A stretch of 64,000 nt of DNA from Bradyrhizobium sp. LLZ17 (lineage in GTDB: Bacteria; Pseudomonadota; Alphaproteobacteria; Rhizobiales; Xanthobacteraceae), in assembly GCF_041200145.1 (NCBI RefSeq), contig NZ_CP165734.1, positions 1,736,001-1,800,000 of the forward strand. Reading direction: 5' to 3'. Under the pieces are notes generated by a model. That model saw nothing but the letters and a program-made list of their open reading frames with translations. It was not told the origin of the DNA and did not search any database. Of this stretch, positions 43,951 through 53,638 are shown piece by piece. Within the stretch, counting starts at the first letter, position 1. Every line of letters begins with the position of its first letter. The position numbers and the translations under genes are program-made.

Positions 43951-44322
43951 ATGCACGTCACTCACGACCCCGCCGCGGCCTCCTCGCCGACCATCGACTT
44001 CAACAGCTTTCTTGCGGTCGATATCCGCGTCGGCACCATCGTCGATGCAAAGCCGTTTCCGGAGGCTCGCAAGCCGGCGTGGCGGCTGTGGATCGATTTC
44101 GGCCCGGCCATCGGTGTGCGCAAGAGCTCGGCGCAGATCACAGAAAATCACCCGATCGAGACGCTGGTGGGGCAACAGGTCGCCGCCGTCGTCAATTTCC
44201 CGCCGCGCCAGATCGGCCCGGTCGTCTCGGAGGTGCTGACGCTCGGTTTCCCCGATGCCGACGGCAAGGTCGTGCTGGTGCAGCCAGGCAAGCCCGTGCC
44301 GAACGGCGGACGCCTGTTCTAG
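43951..44322 (+). CDS. csaA: tRNA-binding protein / export chaperone CsaA
   Basis: A 123-residue OB-fold protein of the CsaA family: FLAVDIRVGTIVDAKPFPEA, KSSAQITENH and VVNFPPRQIGPVVSEVL, followed by DGKVVLVQP. CsaA binds tRNA-like structures and acts as a Sec-dependent export chaperone in Bacillus. It is divergent from the ArsC/Spx-like gene and convergent with the GST gene, 1 bp apart. Confidence 0.95.
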   Translation: MHVTHDPAAASSPTIDFNSFLAVDIRVGTIVDAKPFPEARKPAWRLWIDFGPAIGVRKSSAQITENHPIETLVGQQVAAVVNFPPRQIGPVVSEVLTLGFPDADGKVVLVQPGKPVPNGGRLF

Positions 44323-44323
44323 C

Positions 44324-45028
44324 TCACGGCCGCTTCGGAATGTTCAGCCCGCGCTGCACGGCGGGACGTGCGAGGCCGCGTTCGAGCCAGGCCGCGACCG
44401 ACTTGAACTGGCTGAATTCGACGAGATCGCCGGCGCCGTAGAAGCCGACGAGATTGCGCACCCAGCCGAGCATGGAAATGTCGGCGATGGTGTAGTCGTG
44501 GTCCATGAACCATTGGCGGCCGGAGAGATGCGTCTCCATCACACCGAGCAGGCGCTTCGATTCGCCCGCGTAACGCTCAAGCGGCCGCTTGTCCTCAAAA
44601 TCCTTGCCGGCGAATTTGTGGAAGAAGCCGACCTGGCCGAACATCGGCCCGATCCCACCCATCTGGAAATGCAGCCACTGGATGGTCTGGTAGCGGCGCG
44701 CGGCATCCTGCGGCAAAAGCTTGCCGGTCTTTTCCGCAAGGTATTGCAGGATCGCCCCGGACTCGAACAGCGGCAGCGGCTTGCCGCCGGGACCGTTGGG
44801 ATCGAGGATCGCCGGGATCTTGCCGTTCGGATTAAGCGAGAGAAATTCGGGCGTCTTCTGGTCGTCCTTGCCGAAATCGACGAGATGGACCTCGTAAGGA
44901 AGCCCGATCTCCTCCAGCATAATCGAAACCTTGACGCCGTTCGGCGTCGGCAGGGAATAGAGCTGAAGCAACTCCGGATGTTTGGCCGGCCAGCGCTTGG
45001 TGATGGGAAAGGCGGAGAGATCGGACAT
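44324..45028 (-). CDS. Glutathione S-transferase (YfcG/nu class-like)
   Basis: A 234-residue GST. N-terminal thioredoxin fold: LYSLPTPNGVKVSIMLEEIG, with Thr/Pro-Asn in the active site instead of Ser or Cys as in nu-class disulfide-bond reductases. The glutathione-binding NPNGKIPAI and LFESGAILQYLAE follow. The helical C-terminus has WLHFQMGGIGPMFGQ, also typical of YfcG/YghU proteins. It could have disulfide reductase or peroxidase activity. Confidence 0.9.
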   Translation of the reverse strand: MSDLSAFPITKRWPAKHPELLQLYSLPTPNGVKVSIMLEEIGLPYEVHLVDFGKDDQKTPEFLSLNPNGKIPAILDPNGPGGKPLPLFESGAILQYLAEKTGKLLPQDAARRYQTIQWLHFQMGGIGPMFGQVGFFHKFAGKDFEDKRPLERYAGESKRLLGVMETHLSGRQWFMDHDYTIADISMLGWVRNLVGFYGAGDLVEFSQFKSVAAWLERGLARPAVQRGLNIPKRP

Positions 45029-45131
45029 CGGGACCCCGGCTTGGTGCGTCAGATGTCGCCTAATCTAGGAGAGCGGACGAATGACGCAAGGCCGGGCAGC
45101 CGTCGCACGATCTCGCCACGCGGAGTCCGCG

Positions 45132-45275
45132 TTACAATGGCCGCAGCAGATGACTGGTGGAATAGATGACATCGCGTTGCGCGCGTTGCTCGGTGAAGAG
45201 CTGCCCGGTGACGAGCAGTGCTCCGGCGAAAACGAGCGCGAGCATCGCGGTCGCGAATTGACTGGCATCATTCAT
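45132..45275 (-). CDS. Small single-pass membrane protein (47 aa)
   Basis: The sequence MNDASQFATAMLALVFAGAL continues as a transmembrane helix to about residue 27 and ends with a polar tail (TEQRAQRDVIYSTSHLLRPL). Purine-rich AGAGAAG precedes the ATG. Codon usage is consistent with a real gene. It is isolated between the GST and DUF429 genes; function unknown. Confidence 0.55.
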   Translation of the reverse strand: MNDASQFATAMLALVFAGALLVTGQLFTEQRAQRDVIYSTSHLLRPL

Positions 45276-45388
45276 CGCGGGACTTCTCTATGCGGTTCGC
45301 ACGGGAAACGCCGCCCGACCATCGCCGGTTCCTTCACACCTCAAATAAATTGCCACATATTCCCGAATTTCGACTCGTCGGCCGGAGC

Positions 45389-46081
45389 TCAATAGTGGAT
45401 CTCCATCCGCAGTCCGCGCGGATCGATCTGGTCCTCGCCGAGCCGCTGCGTGCTGTCGCGCGCCGCGACCGCGCAGGCACAGGCGTCAATGAGATCGTCA
45501 CGCCCGATGCCGGTGCCGTGGCGCTGCGTCAGCCATTCCGGCAGGCGCGTGAAGCCGCGCTGCTCCAGAAGCGCGATGCGCTGCTGGCGGCCTTGCGCTG
45601 ACGTCTTCCTTGCGAGCCGGGCGCGCCCTGCCAGATTCCAGAAGATCAATTCGGGATGCGCTTCTCCGACGATCGCCTGCCGCGCCGGCGTCATGATCTC
45701 GTCGACTTCCCTGATCTTGTCCCTGATGTTCCAGAGTTGAGCCGACACGCCCCGGCCCTTGCCCTCGCTCTTCCAGTAATGCCTGTTGGCGGCGGCCATG
45801 TCGGCAAACGTCCAGAGATCGCGGCGCGCGCCGAGAAACACGGCGGTGCCGACCAGCTCGCGGCCGCGCAAGTCGCACGCGCGGTAGCCGTTCGCGCGCA
45901 ATCCGATCGGCATGTCGATCATCCCGCGCGCATGCGGTATCGCGAGCAGACGCGTGAGGCCGGGCGAATAATCGAAGCCATGCCGACCATGATCATCGAT
46001 CCAGGCTGCGACCCAGCCGAAGCGGAGGCCGTCGAGGCCGAGATAGGTTGGCACGGATCGCCGACCGGCCTCCCTATGCAT
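45389..46081 (-). CDS. DUF429 domain protein (RNase H-fold, predicted nuclease)
   Basis: A 230-residue protein with the DUF429 pattern: YLGLDGLRFGWVAAWID, ARGMIDMPIGLR, CDLRGRELVG, VGEAHPELIFW and the C-terminal DDLIDACACAVAA. The acidic residues (in LGLDG, IDMP, EAHPE and RDDLIDA) fit an RNase H-like active site. No enzyme of this family has a defined role that I can apply here. Its start overlaps the expected end of the serine hydrolase gene. Confidence 0.85.
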   Translation of the reverse strand: MHREAGRRSVPTYLGLDGLRFGWVAAWIDDHGRHGFDYSPGLTRLLAIPHARGMIDMPIGLRANGYRACDLRGRELVGTAVFLGARRDLWTFADMAAANRHYWKSEGKGRGVSAQLWNIRDKIREVDEIMTPARQAIVGEAHPELIFWNLAGRARLARKTSAQGRQQRIALLEQRGFTRLPEWLTQRHGTGIGRDDLIDACACAVAARDSTQRLGEDQIDPRGLRMEIHY

Positions 46082-47264
46082 CAGCCCCCAACCGCTTGAT
46101 AGGCCAGCCGCTTGAACTCGAAGAAGAAGGGATCCAGTAACCCATGTAGCGCTGGGCCATCAGCACACCGGCTGTATTGGCCTGCGGGCAGATCCACCAA
46201 TGCGTGCCGGCAAGGCCGCCCCATTGGAATTCGCCAGTCGAATTCGGGGGATCAAAGGGCGTCGGCGCGAAGGTGACGGCGCCGCCGAGACCAAAGCCCT
46301 TGCCGGGGATCGGCCCGAGAGTGGCGAAGCGAATGACCTCGCCTGCCGGCAGCTGGTTCGTCATCATCTGCCGCAGCGTGTCCGGCTTCAGGAGCGCGTC
46401 CGAACCGGGCAACAGCGCGCGCACCAGCGCCAGCATGTCCGGCAGGGTCGAAACCAGTCCGCCGCCACCTGACAGCCGCGGGAACGGCCGCCGATAGGCT
46501 TGCGGATAAGGCACATCGTCGGCGCGCGTCAGCCCGGGCTTCATCGGATCGAGCACGTCGGCGCCATTGTAGAGGGCGACCAGCCTGCCCTGCTCCGCCT
46601 CTGGCACTGAAAAGTCGGTATCGGTCATTCCGAGCGGATCGAAGATGCGCATCTTGAGGAAAGCATCCAGCGACTTGCCCGAGACGACCTCGACGACACG
46701 CCCGAGCACGTCTGTCGCAACCGAATATTCCCAGCTCGTGCCGGGGTGATAGGACAGCGGCAGGTCGGCGAGCTGGTCGATCATGTCGGTCAGCGGCGTC
46801 AGCGGATTGAGCACGCGTGCTTCGTTGTAGGCTTTGAAAAGGACCGTCCCTGGATCGAAGAAACCGTAGCTAAGGCCCGAGGTGTGGGTCAGCAGCTGCC
46901 GGATCGTGATCGGGCTTTTCGCCGGCTCGACATCGGCAAGGCTCACAGCGCCCTGCTTCAGCACCTTGCGACCACCGAGTTGGGGCAGGAATTTTTCAAC
47001 GGCGTCATCGACCCGGATGCGGCCTTCCTCGACCAGCAGCATGATCGCGCAGGTGACGAATATCTTGGTGTTGGAAAATGCCCGAAAAATATGGTCGGAT
47101 CGGAGCGCAACGTTGACCTCGCGATCGGCGAAGCCGACGCATTGCTGATCGACGACCTCATGGCCGCGCAACACCGCCCAGGACGCGCCCGGAATGATCT
47201 CCTGATCGACGTAGCGCTGCATTGCCGTCCGCACGGCGGAAAAATCGGTCGTCCTGGCGTCCAT
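46074..47264 (-). CDS. Serine hydrolase (beta-lactamase/penicillin-binding-protein fold), frameshifted at its 3' end
   Basis: A 396-residue class C beta-lactamase-like esterase. The catalytic SxxK is FSNTK, the YxN-like motif is in WEYSVATDVLG, and the last motif is in HWWICPQ. No signal peptide, so it is probably cytoplasmic, as in family VIII esterases. The final 20 residues as read (GYWIPSSSSSSGWPIK) are odd. With one more G in TACTGGATCCC they become a family-like WDPFFFEFKRLAYQAVGG, with a stop at 46081-46083. So the 3' end probably contains a single-base deletion near 46130. Confidence 0.85.
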   Translation of the reverse strand: MDARTTDFSAVRTAMQRYVDQEIIPGASWAVLRGHEVVDQQCVGFADREVNVALRSDHIFRAFSNTKIFVTCAIMLLVEEGRIRVDDAVEKFLPQLGGRKVLKQGAVSLADVEPAKSPITIRQLLTHTSGLSYGFFDPGTVLFKAYNEARVLNPLTPLTDMIDQLADLPLSYHPGTSWEYSVATDVLGRVVEVVSGKSLDAFLKMRIFDPLGMTDTDFSVPEAEQGRLVALYNGADVLDPMKPGLTRADDVPYPQAYRRPFPRLSGGGGLVSTLPDMLALVRALLPGSDALLKPDTLRQMMTNQLPAGEVIRFATLGPIPGKGFGLGGAVTFAPTPFDPPNSTGEFQWGGLAGTHWWICPQANTAGVLMAQRYMGYWIPSSSSSSGWPIKRLGADA

Positions 47265-47336
47265 GTGTTTCCCCGAATTGTCGTTGAGATGGGGTATAGC
47301 GCAAAATCACCGGATATGAAGCCCGGTGATTGGCGC

Positions 47337-48029
47337 TCATCCCTCTTTCATTAGCGCGGTCACGTACAGGCGGCGCCGGATTTTCATCCCCTGCCGCTGA
47401 TACAGCGCGATCGCGGAGGCGTTGCTCGAAAACACGTGCAGGATTGGAATTTCGCCGCGCGCCTCGATCTGGCGCGCCACGGCCGCGAGCAACGCCTGCG
47501 CGTAGCCGCGGCCGCGATATGCGGGATGCACACAGACCGCTGTCATCTCGGTGAAATTGCCGGGCTTCATCCGTTCGCCGGTCATCGCGACCAGCTCGCC
47601 GCCGGCGCGGATGCCGAGGAACGTGCCGAGTTCGTGCGTGCGAGCGGCAAACGGGCCGGGCTTGGTCAGCTCGGTCAACGCCATCATGGCGGGAACGTCG
47701 GCTGCGCCGAGCGTCACAATCGTAGCATCGCGAAGCGGACTATCGGCCGGCGAGCCAATCATCTGCTCGCCGCTCTCCGCGAGCACGACCTTGAAGCCCG
47801 CGGGAACGTTGACGGGCTCCGGCGTGAACAGCGCGGCGACCTGCGAGCCCGACAGGAGGTCGCCGAGCGCGGCGAAGCTTGCGGCGGACATGTCGACCAT
47901 ATCGGCGAACGGCGTCATCGCGACGGGATAGCGCAGCGCGCGTGGGCCGCCCTCCGCCAGGCTTTTCTGGCGCGTCGTCAGCGCACTCCAGATCGGGCGA
48001 TCCAGCAGCCGCTCATCACGATCCGACAT
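47337..48029 (-). CDS. GNAT family N-acetyltransferase
   Basis: A 230-residue protein: a degenerate N-terminal half and a C-terminal GNAT domain with the acetyl-CoA pyrophosphate loop HPAYRGRGYAQALL and HVFSSNASAIALYQRQG. It resembles FR47/YncA-type acetyltransferases. Its substrate is unknown. It is 5 bp from the Lin0512 gene in the same direction. Confidence 0.88.
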   Translation of the reverse strand: MSDRDERLLDRPIWSALTTRQKSLAEGGPRALRYPVAMTPFADMVDMSAASFAALGDLLSGSQVAALFTPEPVNVPAGFKVVLAESGEQMIGSPADSPLRDATIVTLGAADVPAMMALTELTKPGPFAARTHELGTFLGIRAGGELVAMTGERMKPGNFTEMTAVCVHPAYRGRGYAQALLAAVARQIEARGEIPILHVFSSNASAIALYQRQGMKIRRRLYVTALMKEG

Positions 48030-48034
48030 CGGTT

Positions 48035-48380
48035 CTAGTCCTTGTCGAAGCTGACGATGACGGCAGCGTTGGCGATCAGGATGGGGTCGTTGGCCTGCTC
48101 CGTGGCCGAGGAATCTCGAGCCCGCCCTTGACCGCGTTGACGGTCACGGTGCCGTAGGCAGCTCCTTGGCGACGGCTTCCTTGTCGACGGCCTCGGGGTT
48201 CGGCACTGCGATCGTGACATCGACGAACATATCGTTCGCGGTCTTGCCGATCATCCGGAAAAACCCGAGGCTCGAATGCCTGATCGCATCCGACACCGCA
48301 CGCTTGGCCGCTTTGGTGGCGTCCCTGCCGTGAACGTCGACGCCCATGCCCATTTCGGTGATACAGCGAACGCGAGTCAT
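48035..48380 (-). pseudogene. Lin0512 family protein, interrupted by two single-base shifts
   Basis: The frame starts at 48380 with MTRVRCITEMGMGVDVHGRD and continues through TKAAKRAVSDAIRHSSLGFF, MFVDVTIAVPNPEAVD and AVAKELP. The conserved continuation (YGTVTVNAVKGGLEI) lies in a second frame and the end (SATEQANDPILIANAAVIVS) in a third. Losing one T from CCTTACGGC (near 48162) and one C from ATTCCCTCG (near 48120) explains both shifts. A normal protein of about 115 residues results when both are repaired. Function of this family is unknown. Confidence 0.75.
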
Positions 48381-48480
48381 GTCATATTCCCGTGGTTGAT
48401 TGATTGTTCGAATGTCGGCGATCGCGGATCGCGACACAAGTGCGGCTCAGATCTCGGCAAGCGGTTCTCGCCGAGAGCTC

Positions 48481-48552
48481 CGTCATTGCGAGCGCAGCGA
48501 AGGATCTTTCCGCGGCGACAGACTGGATTGCTTCGCTGCGCTCGCACTGACG
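48481..48552. repeat. CGTCATTGCGAGCGCAGCGAAG dispersed inverted repeat (short name)
   Basis: Begins CGTCATTGCGAGCGCAGCG and ends with its near reverse complement CGCTGCGCTCGCACTGACG, enclosing CTTTCCGCGG and GACTGGATTG. A palindromic intergenic repeat between the Lin0512 and MFS genes. Confidence 0.8.
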
Positions 48553-48614
48553 ATGTGGAAATCGTTTCGCCTCATCAAATCACATTTTCGATTCCTCCCG
48601 CGCCCTGCGAGGGC

Positions 48615-49766
48615 TCAGGTTCGTTGAACACCTTGGCTGTTGGCGACGGCGCGTGCCGATAGCGTGACGACACCGAGCAGCATGGCAAGCATGGCGAAGG
48701 CGACCGGCAGGCTGACGATATTTGCGATCAGCCCGATGCCGGCAGGTCCGACAAGGACGCCGGCATAGCCTGCCGTGGTGATCGCAGCGACCGCGAGCCC
48801 TGCCGGCATCGCGGTCTGTGCGCCCGCGCGCCGAAACAGCACCGGCACGAGATTGGACGCACCCGCGCCGATCAGCAGAAAGCCGGCCATCGCGATGGCG
48901 GCGATCGGCGCGGCGAGCAGCACGACAAACCCCATGATTGCGAGCAGGCTGCCCCAGAGGAGCGTCCTGCGGTCGCCGATCCGCGCGGTGACCGCGTCAC
49001 CACCGAGGCGGCCTGCGGTCATCGCAATCGAGAACAGCATGTAGCCGAGGCCGCCCTGCGCGTCCGGCACCAGGCCGCGGCCGACCACGAGCAGCGCACC
49101 CCAGTCCAGCATGGCGCCCTCCACCAGGAAGGTGGTCGCGGCGAGCGCGGCCAACAGCAACACGATGCCGTGCGGCAGGACGAACAGCGGCCCCTCCTGC
49201 ACCTGCACCCTCGCCAGCAACCGCGGCCAGGCCAGCCCCATGGTGATCAGCATCAGCATCGCGCAAATCAGGCTGCCCGCGAAGGCGCCGATTTGCAGCG
49301 ACAGCAGCGCGGTCATCACCGCGGATCCGGCAAAACCACCGACGCTGAATAGCGCGTGAAAGCCGGACATCAGGGGACGTGCCGCTGCGCGCTCGACCTC
49401 GACGGCATGGATATTCATGGCGACGTCGATCGAGCCGAGCGCGGCGCCAAACGCGAACAGCGCCAGGCCCAGTGTCCAGGGGGTGCTCGCAAGCGTGAGC
49501 GACGGGAGGATGAAGGCCAGGCCGATGCCGCCCACAAGAATGATCGGCTTGCTGCCGTAGCGCGCGCTCAGCGCACCCGTCAGCAGCATCGCCACGACCG
49601 AGCCAATGCCTAGGCAGAGCAAGAGCAGACCAAGCACACCGTCATCGACCCCCAGCCGTTGCATCGCGAATGGCACCAGCGGGGCCCAACAGGCGATGCC
49701 AAAGCCGGCGACGAGAAACGAAAGGCGGGTCGCCAGCCGGGTTGCCGGGCGATCGGCAGAGGACAT
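48615..49766 (-). CDS. Major facilitator superfamily transporter (YbjJ-like)
   Basis: A 383-residue protein with about twelve helices. The cytoplasmic A-motif is degenerate in LTGALSARYGSKPI, and GDAVTARIGDRRTLLWG repeats it in the second half. It resembles YbjJ-type transporters of unknown substrate. A single transcription unit on the minus strand. Confidence 0.85.
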   Translation of the reverse strand: MSSADRPATRLATRLSFLVAGFGIACWAPLVPFAMQRLGVDDGVLGLLLLCLGIGSVVAMLLTGALSARYGSKPIILVGGIGLAFILPSLTLASTPWTLGLALFAFGAALGSIDVAMNIHAVEVERAAARPLMSGFHALFSVGGFAGSAVMTALLSLQIGAFAGSLICAMLMLITMGLAWPRLLARVQVQEGPLFVLPHGIVLLLAALAATTFLVEGAMLDWGALLVVGRGLVPDAQGGLGYMLFSIAMTAGRLGGDAVTARIGDRRTLLWGSLLAIMGFVVLLAAPIAAIAMAGFLLIGAGASNLVPVLFRRAGAQTAMPAGLAVAAITTAGYAGVLVGPAGIGLIANIVSLPVAFAMLAMLLGVVTLSARAVANSQGVQRT

Positions 49767-50120
49767 CGGTGGAAACTCCGGAAATTGGCTGCAGGCGGAG
49801 GGTGGTGGTCAAGAGCAAGGTAACGCCCAGGCGCGGGCGGTGAGCCATAAGGGCACAAACACTTACCCGCTCGCGGCCTCTGCCGTGCAGTGACAGTTCG
49901 CTGCGGCGAATTCGGGGCGGGCGGTGTCGTCCCACGTCACGATTTGTCGCGAGATCGCGGTCGACCGCACCATCACTGCCAACCGAGATGCGCCTCGAGG
50001 GTGCCGTTCGCCAACATCAAGGTGCCGCAGGCCGCGCCGTCTCCATGATTCGATTTCGTTCCGCGATCTGCGAACGTGTCACGCAATGGCCCCGCAGTTT
50101 TTCGAGGCTATCGTGGCGCG
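49767..50120. other. Intergenic region between the SNF2 helicase and MFS genes
   Basis: About 350 bp with no strong gene; both flanking genes are on the minus strand. A 36-codon minus-strand frame (49863-49973, MVRSTAISRQIVTWDD) has no family match that I recognise. The MFS promoter should lie here. Confidence 0.4.
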
Positions 50121-52574
50121 TCAACCTGCCGCGCGGCGCAAAGTCGTAGCCAAGGTGGAGAGTATGCCGGCCAGCCGGTCTGCGATCTCCGGAGACGGAA
50201 GCGGAACTCTGAGGCTTTGGGTGCCGCTGGTCGGGTCGCGTTCGATCCAGGGATGATTTGGCGAGCGGGAGTCCATCACGGCGCCGAAAAACTGCGCGCC
50301 CATCTGAACCAGCGCCTGCCAGGGATCGGAAGCTGCATCGTGAGCTGCCGACGCGTGTTCTGCGGCGGCTTGCGACACCGAAGCCTCGCTTGCGGGAACG
50401 CTCGCGGCCTCGACACCGCCGGTGCGGTCGGCCGGCCCAGCCTCCTCCGCGCTCGTGACCACCTCGCCGCTTCCCATGCTCCCGGTGACACTCTCGACAC
50501 CCTTCATGAAGCGGGTCAGCCGCGACCCGCCCAGCGAGATCTCGTTGCTGCCGCCGTCGAGAATGCCTTCCGCCAGAGATCGCTTGAAGGCGAGGACCGA
50601 CAGCATGCCTTCCTCGATGGTCCCCTTGGCGACGAAATTGACGATCTGGACCGGACGTCTCTGGCCGAGGCGATGGATGCGTGCGATGCGCTGCTCGAGA
50701 ACGGCGGGATTCCACGGCAGGTCCATATTCACCAGCGTCGAGGCGTGCTGGAGATTGAGACCCGTGCTGCCCGCATCCGTCGACAGGAACACACGACAGT
50801 TCGGGTCATCCCGGAAGCGCTGGACCAGCTCCGGCCGCTTCTCTGACGGTATGCCGCCGTGGAAACTGACATAACCGATCCCGCGCGCTTCGAGGCGGCG
50901 GATCACGATGTCATGAGTGCGCGTCCACTGTGAAAACACAACCGCTTTGGCGTCCGGTGCGGCAAACAATTGATCCAGCAGTGCTGCAAGTTCGTCGGTC
51001 TTGACGCCGTGGTCGCTTTCCTGATCCAGCAGGTAGGTGCTGTTGCAGGACATCCGCATGTTCTGAAGTGCGCAGGCCAGCCGGCGCTGGTCCTTGTCTG
51101 AGAGAAATTTGGTCTTGCGCCAACGTTGCACGATCTTGGCCACGTCGTCGGCGTTCTCTCGATGCAGGTCCATCTGTGGGCCGGTCATCGGCACCAGCAT
51201 GGTCTGATCGGTGCGGTCCGGCAATTGCCGTAACACTTCCGACTTGCGCCGACGGATCATGATCGGAGCGAGAGTGTCGCCGATCCTACCCAGATCTCGA
51301 TAGCCCGTGACACGGCCGGTCTCATCCTCGACCTGATGTTCGTTCAGCAGCTTCCAGGTCGGTCCCAAGCGATGCTGATCGACGAACTGGACGATTGAGA
51401 TCAGTTCTTCGAGCTTGTTCTCCAGGGGGGTTCCCGTAAGCACGATCGCATAGGGGCTGTCGATGCGCTTCAGCGCCCGCGCCGCGATCGTATTCCAGTT
51501 CTTGACCCGTTGGGCTTCATCGACGATGACCAGTTCCGGCGACCATGCGCCAATCAGGTCCAGATCCGGCTGGAGCTTCTCGTAGTTTGTGATCTTGCAG
51601 AAATCGTCCAGCAAATAGTCGTTCTGTCGTTGCGCGCGGCCACCGCCGATGACGCGGGCCCCGCGCTTGTCCTTTCGCCCGGAGAACCGGGCGATCTCGC
51701 TTTGCCACTGGTACTTGAGCGAGGTCGGGCAGATCACCAACACTCGCGACACGCCGAAGTGACGGGCCAGGATTTCGGTCGCCGCAATCGCCTGGATGGT
51801 CTTGCCCAACCCCATGTCGTCGCCGATCAGCGCCCGGCCGGCGCGAACCGCAAACAATGTCCCCTCAGCCTGATACGGATAGAGGTCCGCCTTCAGCAGT
51901 CGATGCAGCTTGGGATCTGCTGCCCCACGCGGAAACAATCGGGTGAGCTTCGCGGCGCGGCGCTCTGCATCCCGTTGTCCCGCGACGAAATCGAGCACAT
52001 CGTCATAGGCGCGCAGCTCATGCCCGCTCTTCGACACCGCGCCGATGAAATCGTCGAGCTCGCTCAGACGATTTTCGGCCAGAATGCCGTCGCGCGCCGG
52101 ATCGAACAGGCGAACGGCGGCCTTCTTCACGTCGGCCGGGCAATCGGTTCCGGCACGGAAATGAATGCTGCGTCGCCCCTGGTTGCGCAGATAGAGTTCC
52201 GAGAACGGCGGCTGGTATCCTCTTGCGAACGCCGTCTTGGCGCCGCGCTTCTTTTCCAGCTGGGCAAGCGTAAACTCGAGGTGCTTGCAGGTGCCGAGCT
52301 CGTTGGTGGCATAGTCCGGGCAAGAGCAGAAATTGCCGCCCGGGCCGCGGCCGCGCACCACTACGCGATAGCTCGATTTCGAAGCCGGGTTGGTGACCCT
52401 GAACTCCGAGAAGAACGGTTCGACGCCCAGATTCTCCAACAGGAAGGATTGCTCGCGACCGAATTGGCGGCGCAGCGCACGTTGCCACTCGATCGGCGAT
52501 AGATCTGGCGGCGCGGCCATACGCGACAGCTTGGCCGGTTTGCGTGCTGCGGCGCGTCCTGTTGAAGATGTCAT
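50121..52574 (-). CDS. SNF2-family DNA helicase with SWIM zinc finger (first copy)
   Basis: An 817-residue protein. Domain order: N-terminal region, SWIM finger FCSCPDYATNELGTCKHLEF (CxC...CxH), SNF2 ATPase (DDMGLGKTIQA, DEAQRVKNWNT, TGTPLENKLEE), helicase C (VVFSQWTRTHD, STDAGSTGLNLQ, QRIARIHRLGQRRPV), and a Ser/Ala-rich C-terminal tail. The start at 52574 (MTSSTGRAAARK) is preferred to upstream in-frame starts. It is a remodeller-type dsDNA translocase; its target is unknown. It lies 3 kb from a second such gene. Confidence 0.9.
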   Translation of the reverse strand: MTSSTGRAAARKPAKLSRMAAPPDLSPIEWQRALRRQFGREQSFLLENLGVEPFFSEFRVTNPASKSSYRVVVRGRGPGGNFCSCPDYATNELGTCKHLEFTLAQLEKKRGAKTAFARGYQPPFSELYLRNQGRRSIHFRAGTDCPADVKKAAVRLFDPARDGILAENRLSELDDFIGAVSKSGHELRAYDDVLDFVAGQRDAERRAAKLTRLFPRGAADPKLHRLLKADLYPYQAEGTLFAVRAGRALIGDDMGLGKTIQAIAATEILARHFGVSRVLVICPTSLKYQWQSEIARFSGRKDKRGARVIGGGRAQRQNDYLLDDFCKITNYEKLQPDLDLIGAWSPELVIVDEAQRVKNWNTIAARALKRIDSPYAIVLTGTPLENKLEELISIVQFVDQHRLGPTWKLLNEHQVEDETGRVTGYRDLGRIGDTLAPIMIRRRKSEVLRQLPDRTDQTMLVPMTGPQMDLHRENADDVAKIVQRWRKTKFLSDKDQRRLACALQNMRMSCNSTYLLDQESDHGVKTDELAALLDQLFAAPDAKAVVFSQWTRTHDIVIRRLEARGIGYVSFHGGIPSEKRPELVQRFRDDPNCRVFLSTDAGSTGLNLQHASTLVNMDLPWNPAVLEQRIARIHRLGQRRPVQIVNFVAKGTIEEGMLSVLAFKRSLAEGILDGGSNEISLGGSRLTRFMKGVESVTGSMGSGEVVTSAEEAGPADRTGGVEAASVPASEASVSQAAAEHASAAHDAASDPWQALVQMGAQFFGAVMDSRSPNHPWIERDPTSGTQSLRVPLPSPEIADRLAGILSTLATTLRRAAG

Positions 52575-52709
52575 TTCGGGCTTCCGTCCTGCGCAGATCA
52601 TGAGTGGTGCACCAGATAGTAGCGCCGGCGCAACCGCGGCAGAACCGGTTTCGGTTCGAAATCCACCGGCCAATTGACAGAGACAAATACCTGACTAAAG
52701 TCAGGCATC

Positions 52710-53581
52710 ATGCTCGACCCCGTCTCCCGCGTCCGCCGCTTCAACCGTGCCGTCACCACCGCCGTGGGCGCGCTCGACAATTCGTTCCTCGGGCGCGGGC
52801 GGCCGCTGGGGGCAGCGCGCGTGCTCAACGCGATTGGGCATGGACGTTCGGACGTGGCCGAGATTCGCGACTATCTTGGGCTCGATTCGGGCTAATGAGC
52901 CGGCTGTTGCGCGGCCTCGAGGACGAAGGGCTGATCGAGACCGCGGCGCAGGAGGACGATGCGCGCCGGCGCGTCGTCCATCTGACGCGCGCGGGCCGGC
53001 GCGAGTTCAATGCTTACGAGGCGCTGTCGAACACGCAAGCCGACGGCTTCCTCGGCCGCCATTCGCAACGCGAGGCGCTGTTGGCGGCGATGGACCTGGT
53101 CGCCTCGGCACTGACACAGGACCGGATCGCGCTGGACGAGACGGACCCGCGCAGCGACGCCGCGCGCTATTGCCTCGGCGAGTATTATGCCGAGCTCGGC
53201 CGCCGCTTCAAGCAGGGGTTCGACGTCTCACTGTCGCGCGATCCCGACGCCAAGGACATGCGCCGGCCGCGCGGAACATTCGTGGTCGCGATGTCGGACA
53301 CGCTGCCGATCGGCTGCGTCGGGCTGAAAGGAACCGATCACGGCTACGCCGAGATCAAGCGGCTGTGGGTCGCAACTGCCGCCCGCGGATTGCGGCTCGG
53401 CCGGCGCCTGATGGAGACCGCCGAGAATGCGGCGCGCGAGCTCGGCATCGGGCTGCTGCGGCTCGACACCAACAGCGCGCTGGCGGAAGCCGGCCAGCTC
53501 TACCGCCGGAGCGGCTGGCGCGAGATCCCGCGCTTCAACGACGACCCCTACCCGGACCTGTTCTTCGAAAAACGTCTCTGA
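52710..53581 (+). pseudogene. MarR-type regulator fused to GNAT acetyltransferase, frameshifted
   Basis: The N-terminus starts at 52710 (MLDPVSRVRRFNRAVTTAVG) with a winged-helix (AARVLNAIGHGRSDVAEIRDYL). The frame stops at TAA after GLDSG; one base lost from a GGGG run would give SGLMSRLLRGLEDEG and continue through the MarR wing (DDARRRVVHLTRAGRREF) into a C-terminal GNAT domain (AARGLRLGRRLMETAENAA) ending at 53581. Bifunctional MarR-GNAT proteins of about 290 residues are well known. The stop overlaps an ATG (TAATG), so the second half might still be translated. Confidence 0.75.
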
Positions 53582-53638
53582 GCGACGGCGTCGATTGCCC
53601 TGCTGCCGCGTTATGGCCGAAGCCGCAGGAGCATCGCC

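Noticed and set aside
45367..45383. GAATTTCGACTCGTCGG, similar to the second core of the two-core repeat
   Set aside because: One-base indel and no first core nearby; possibly a chance match or relic, not counted as a third copy.
52882..53581. Separate translation of the MarR wing and GNAT half from the TAATG overlap at 52891
   Set aside because: The winged helix would be split between two proteins, so a frameshift is more likely than a natural two-gene arrangement.
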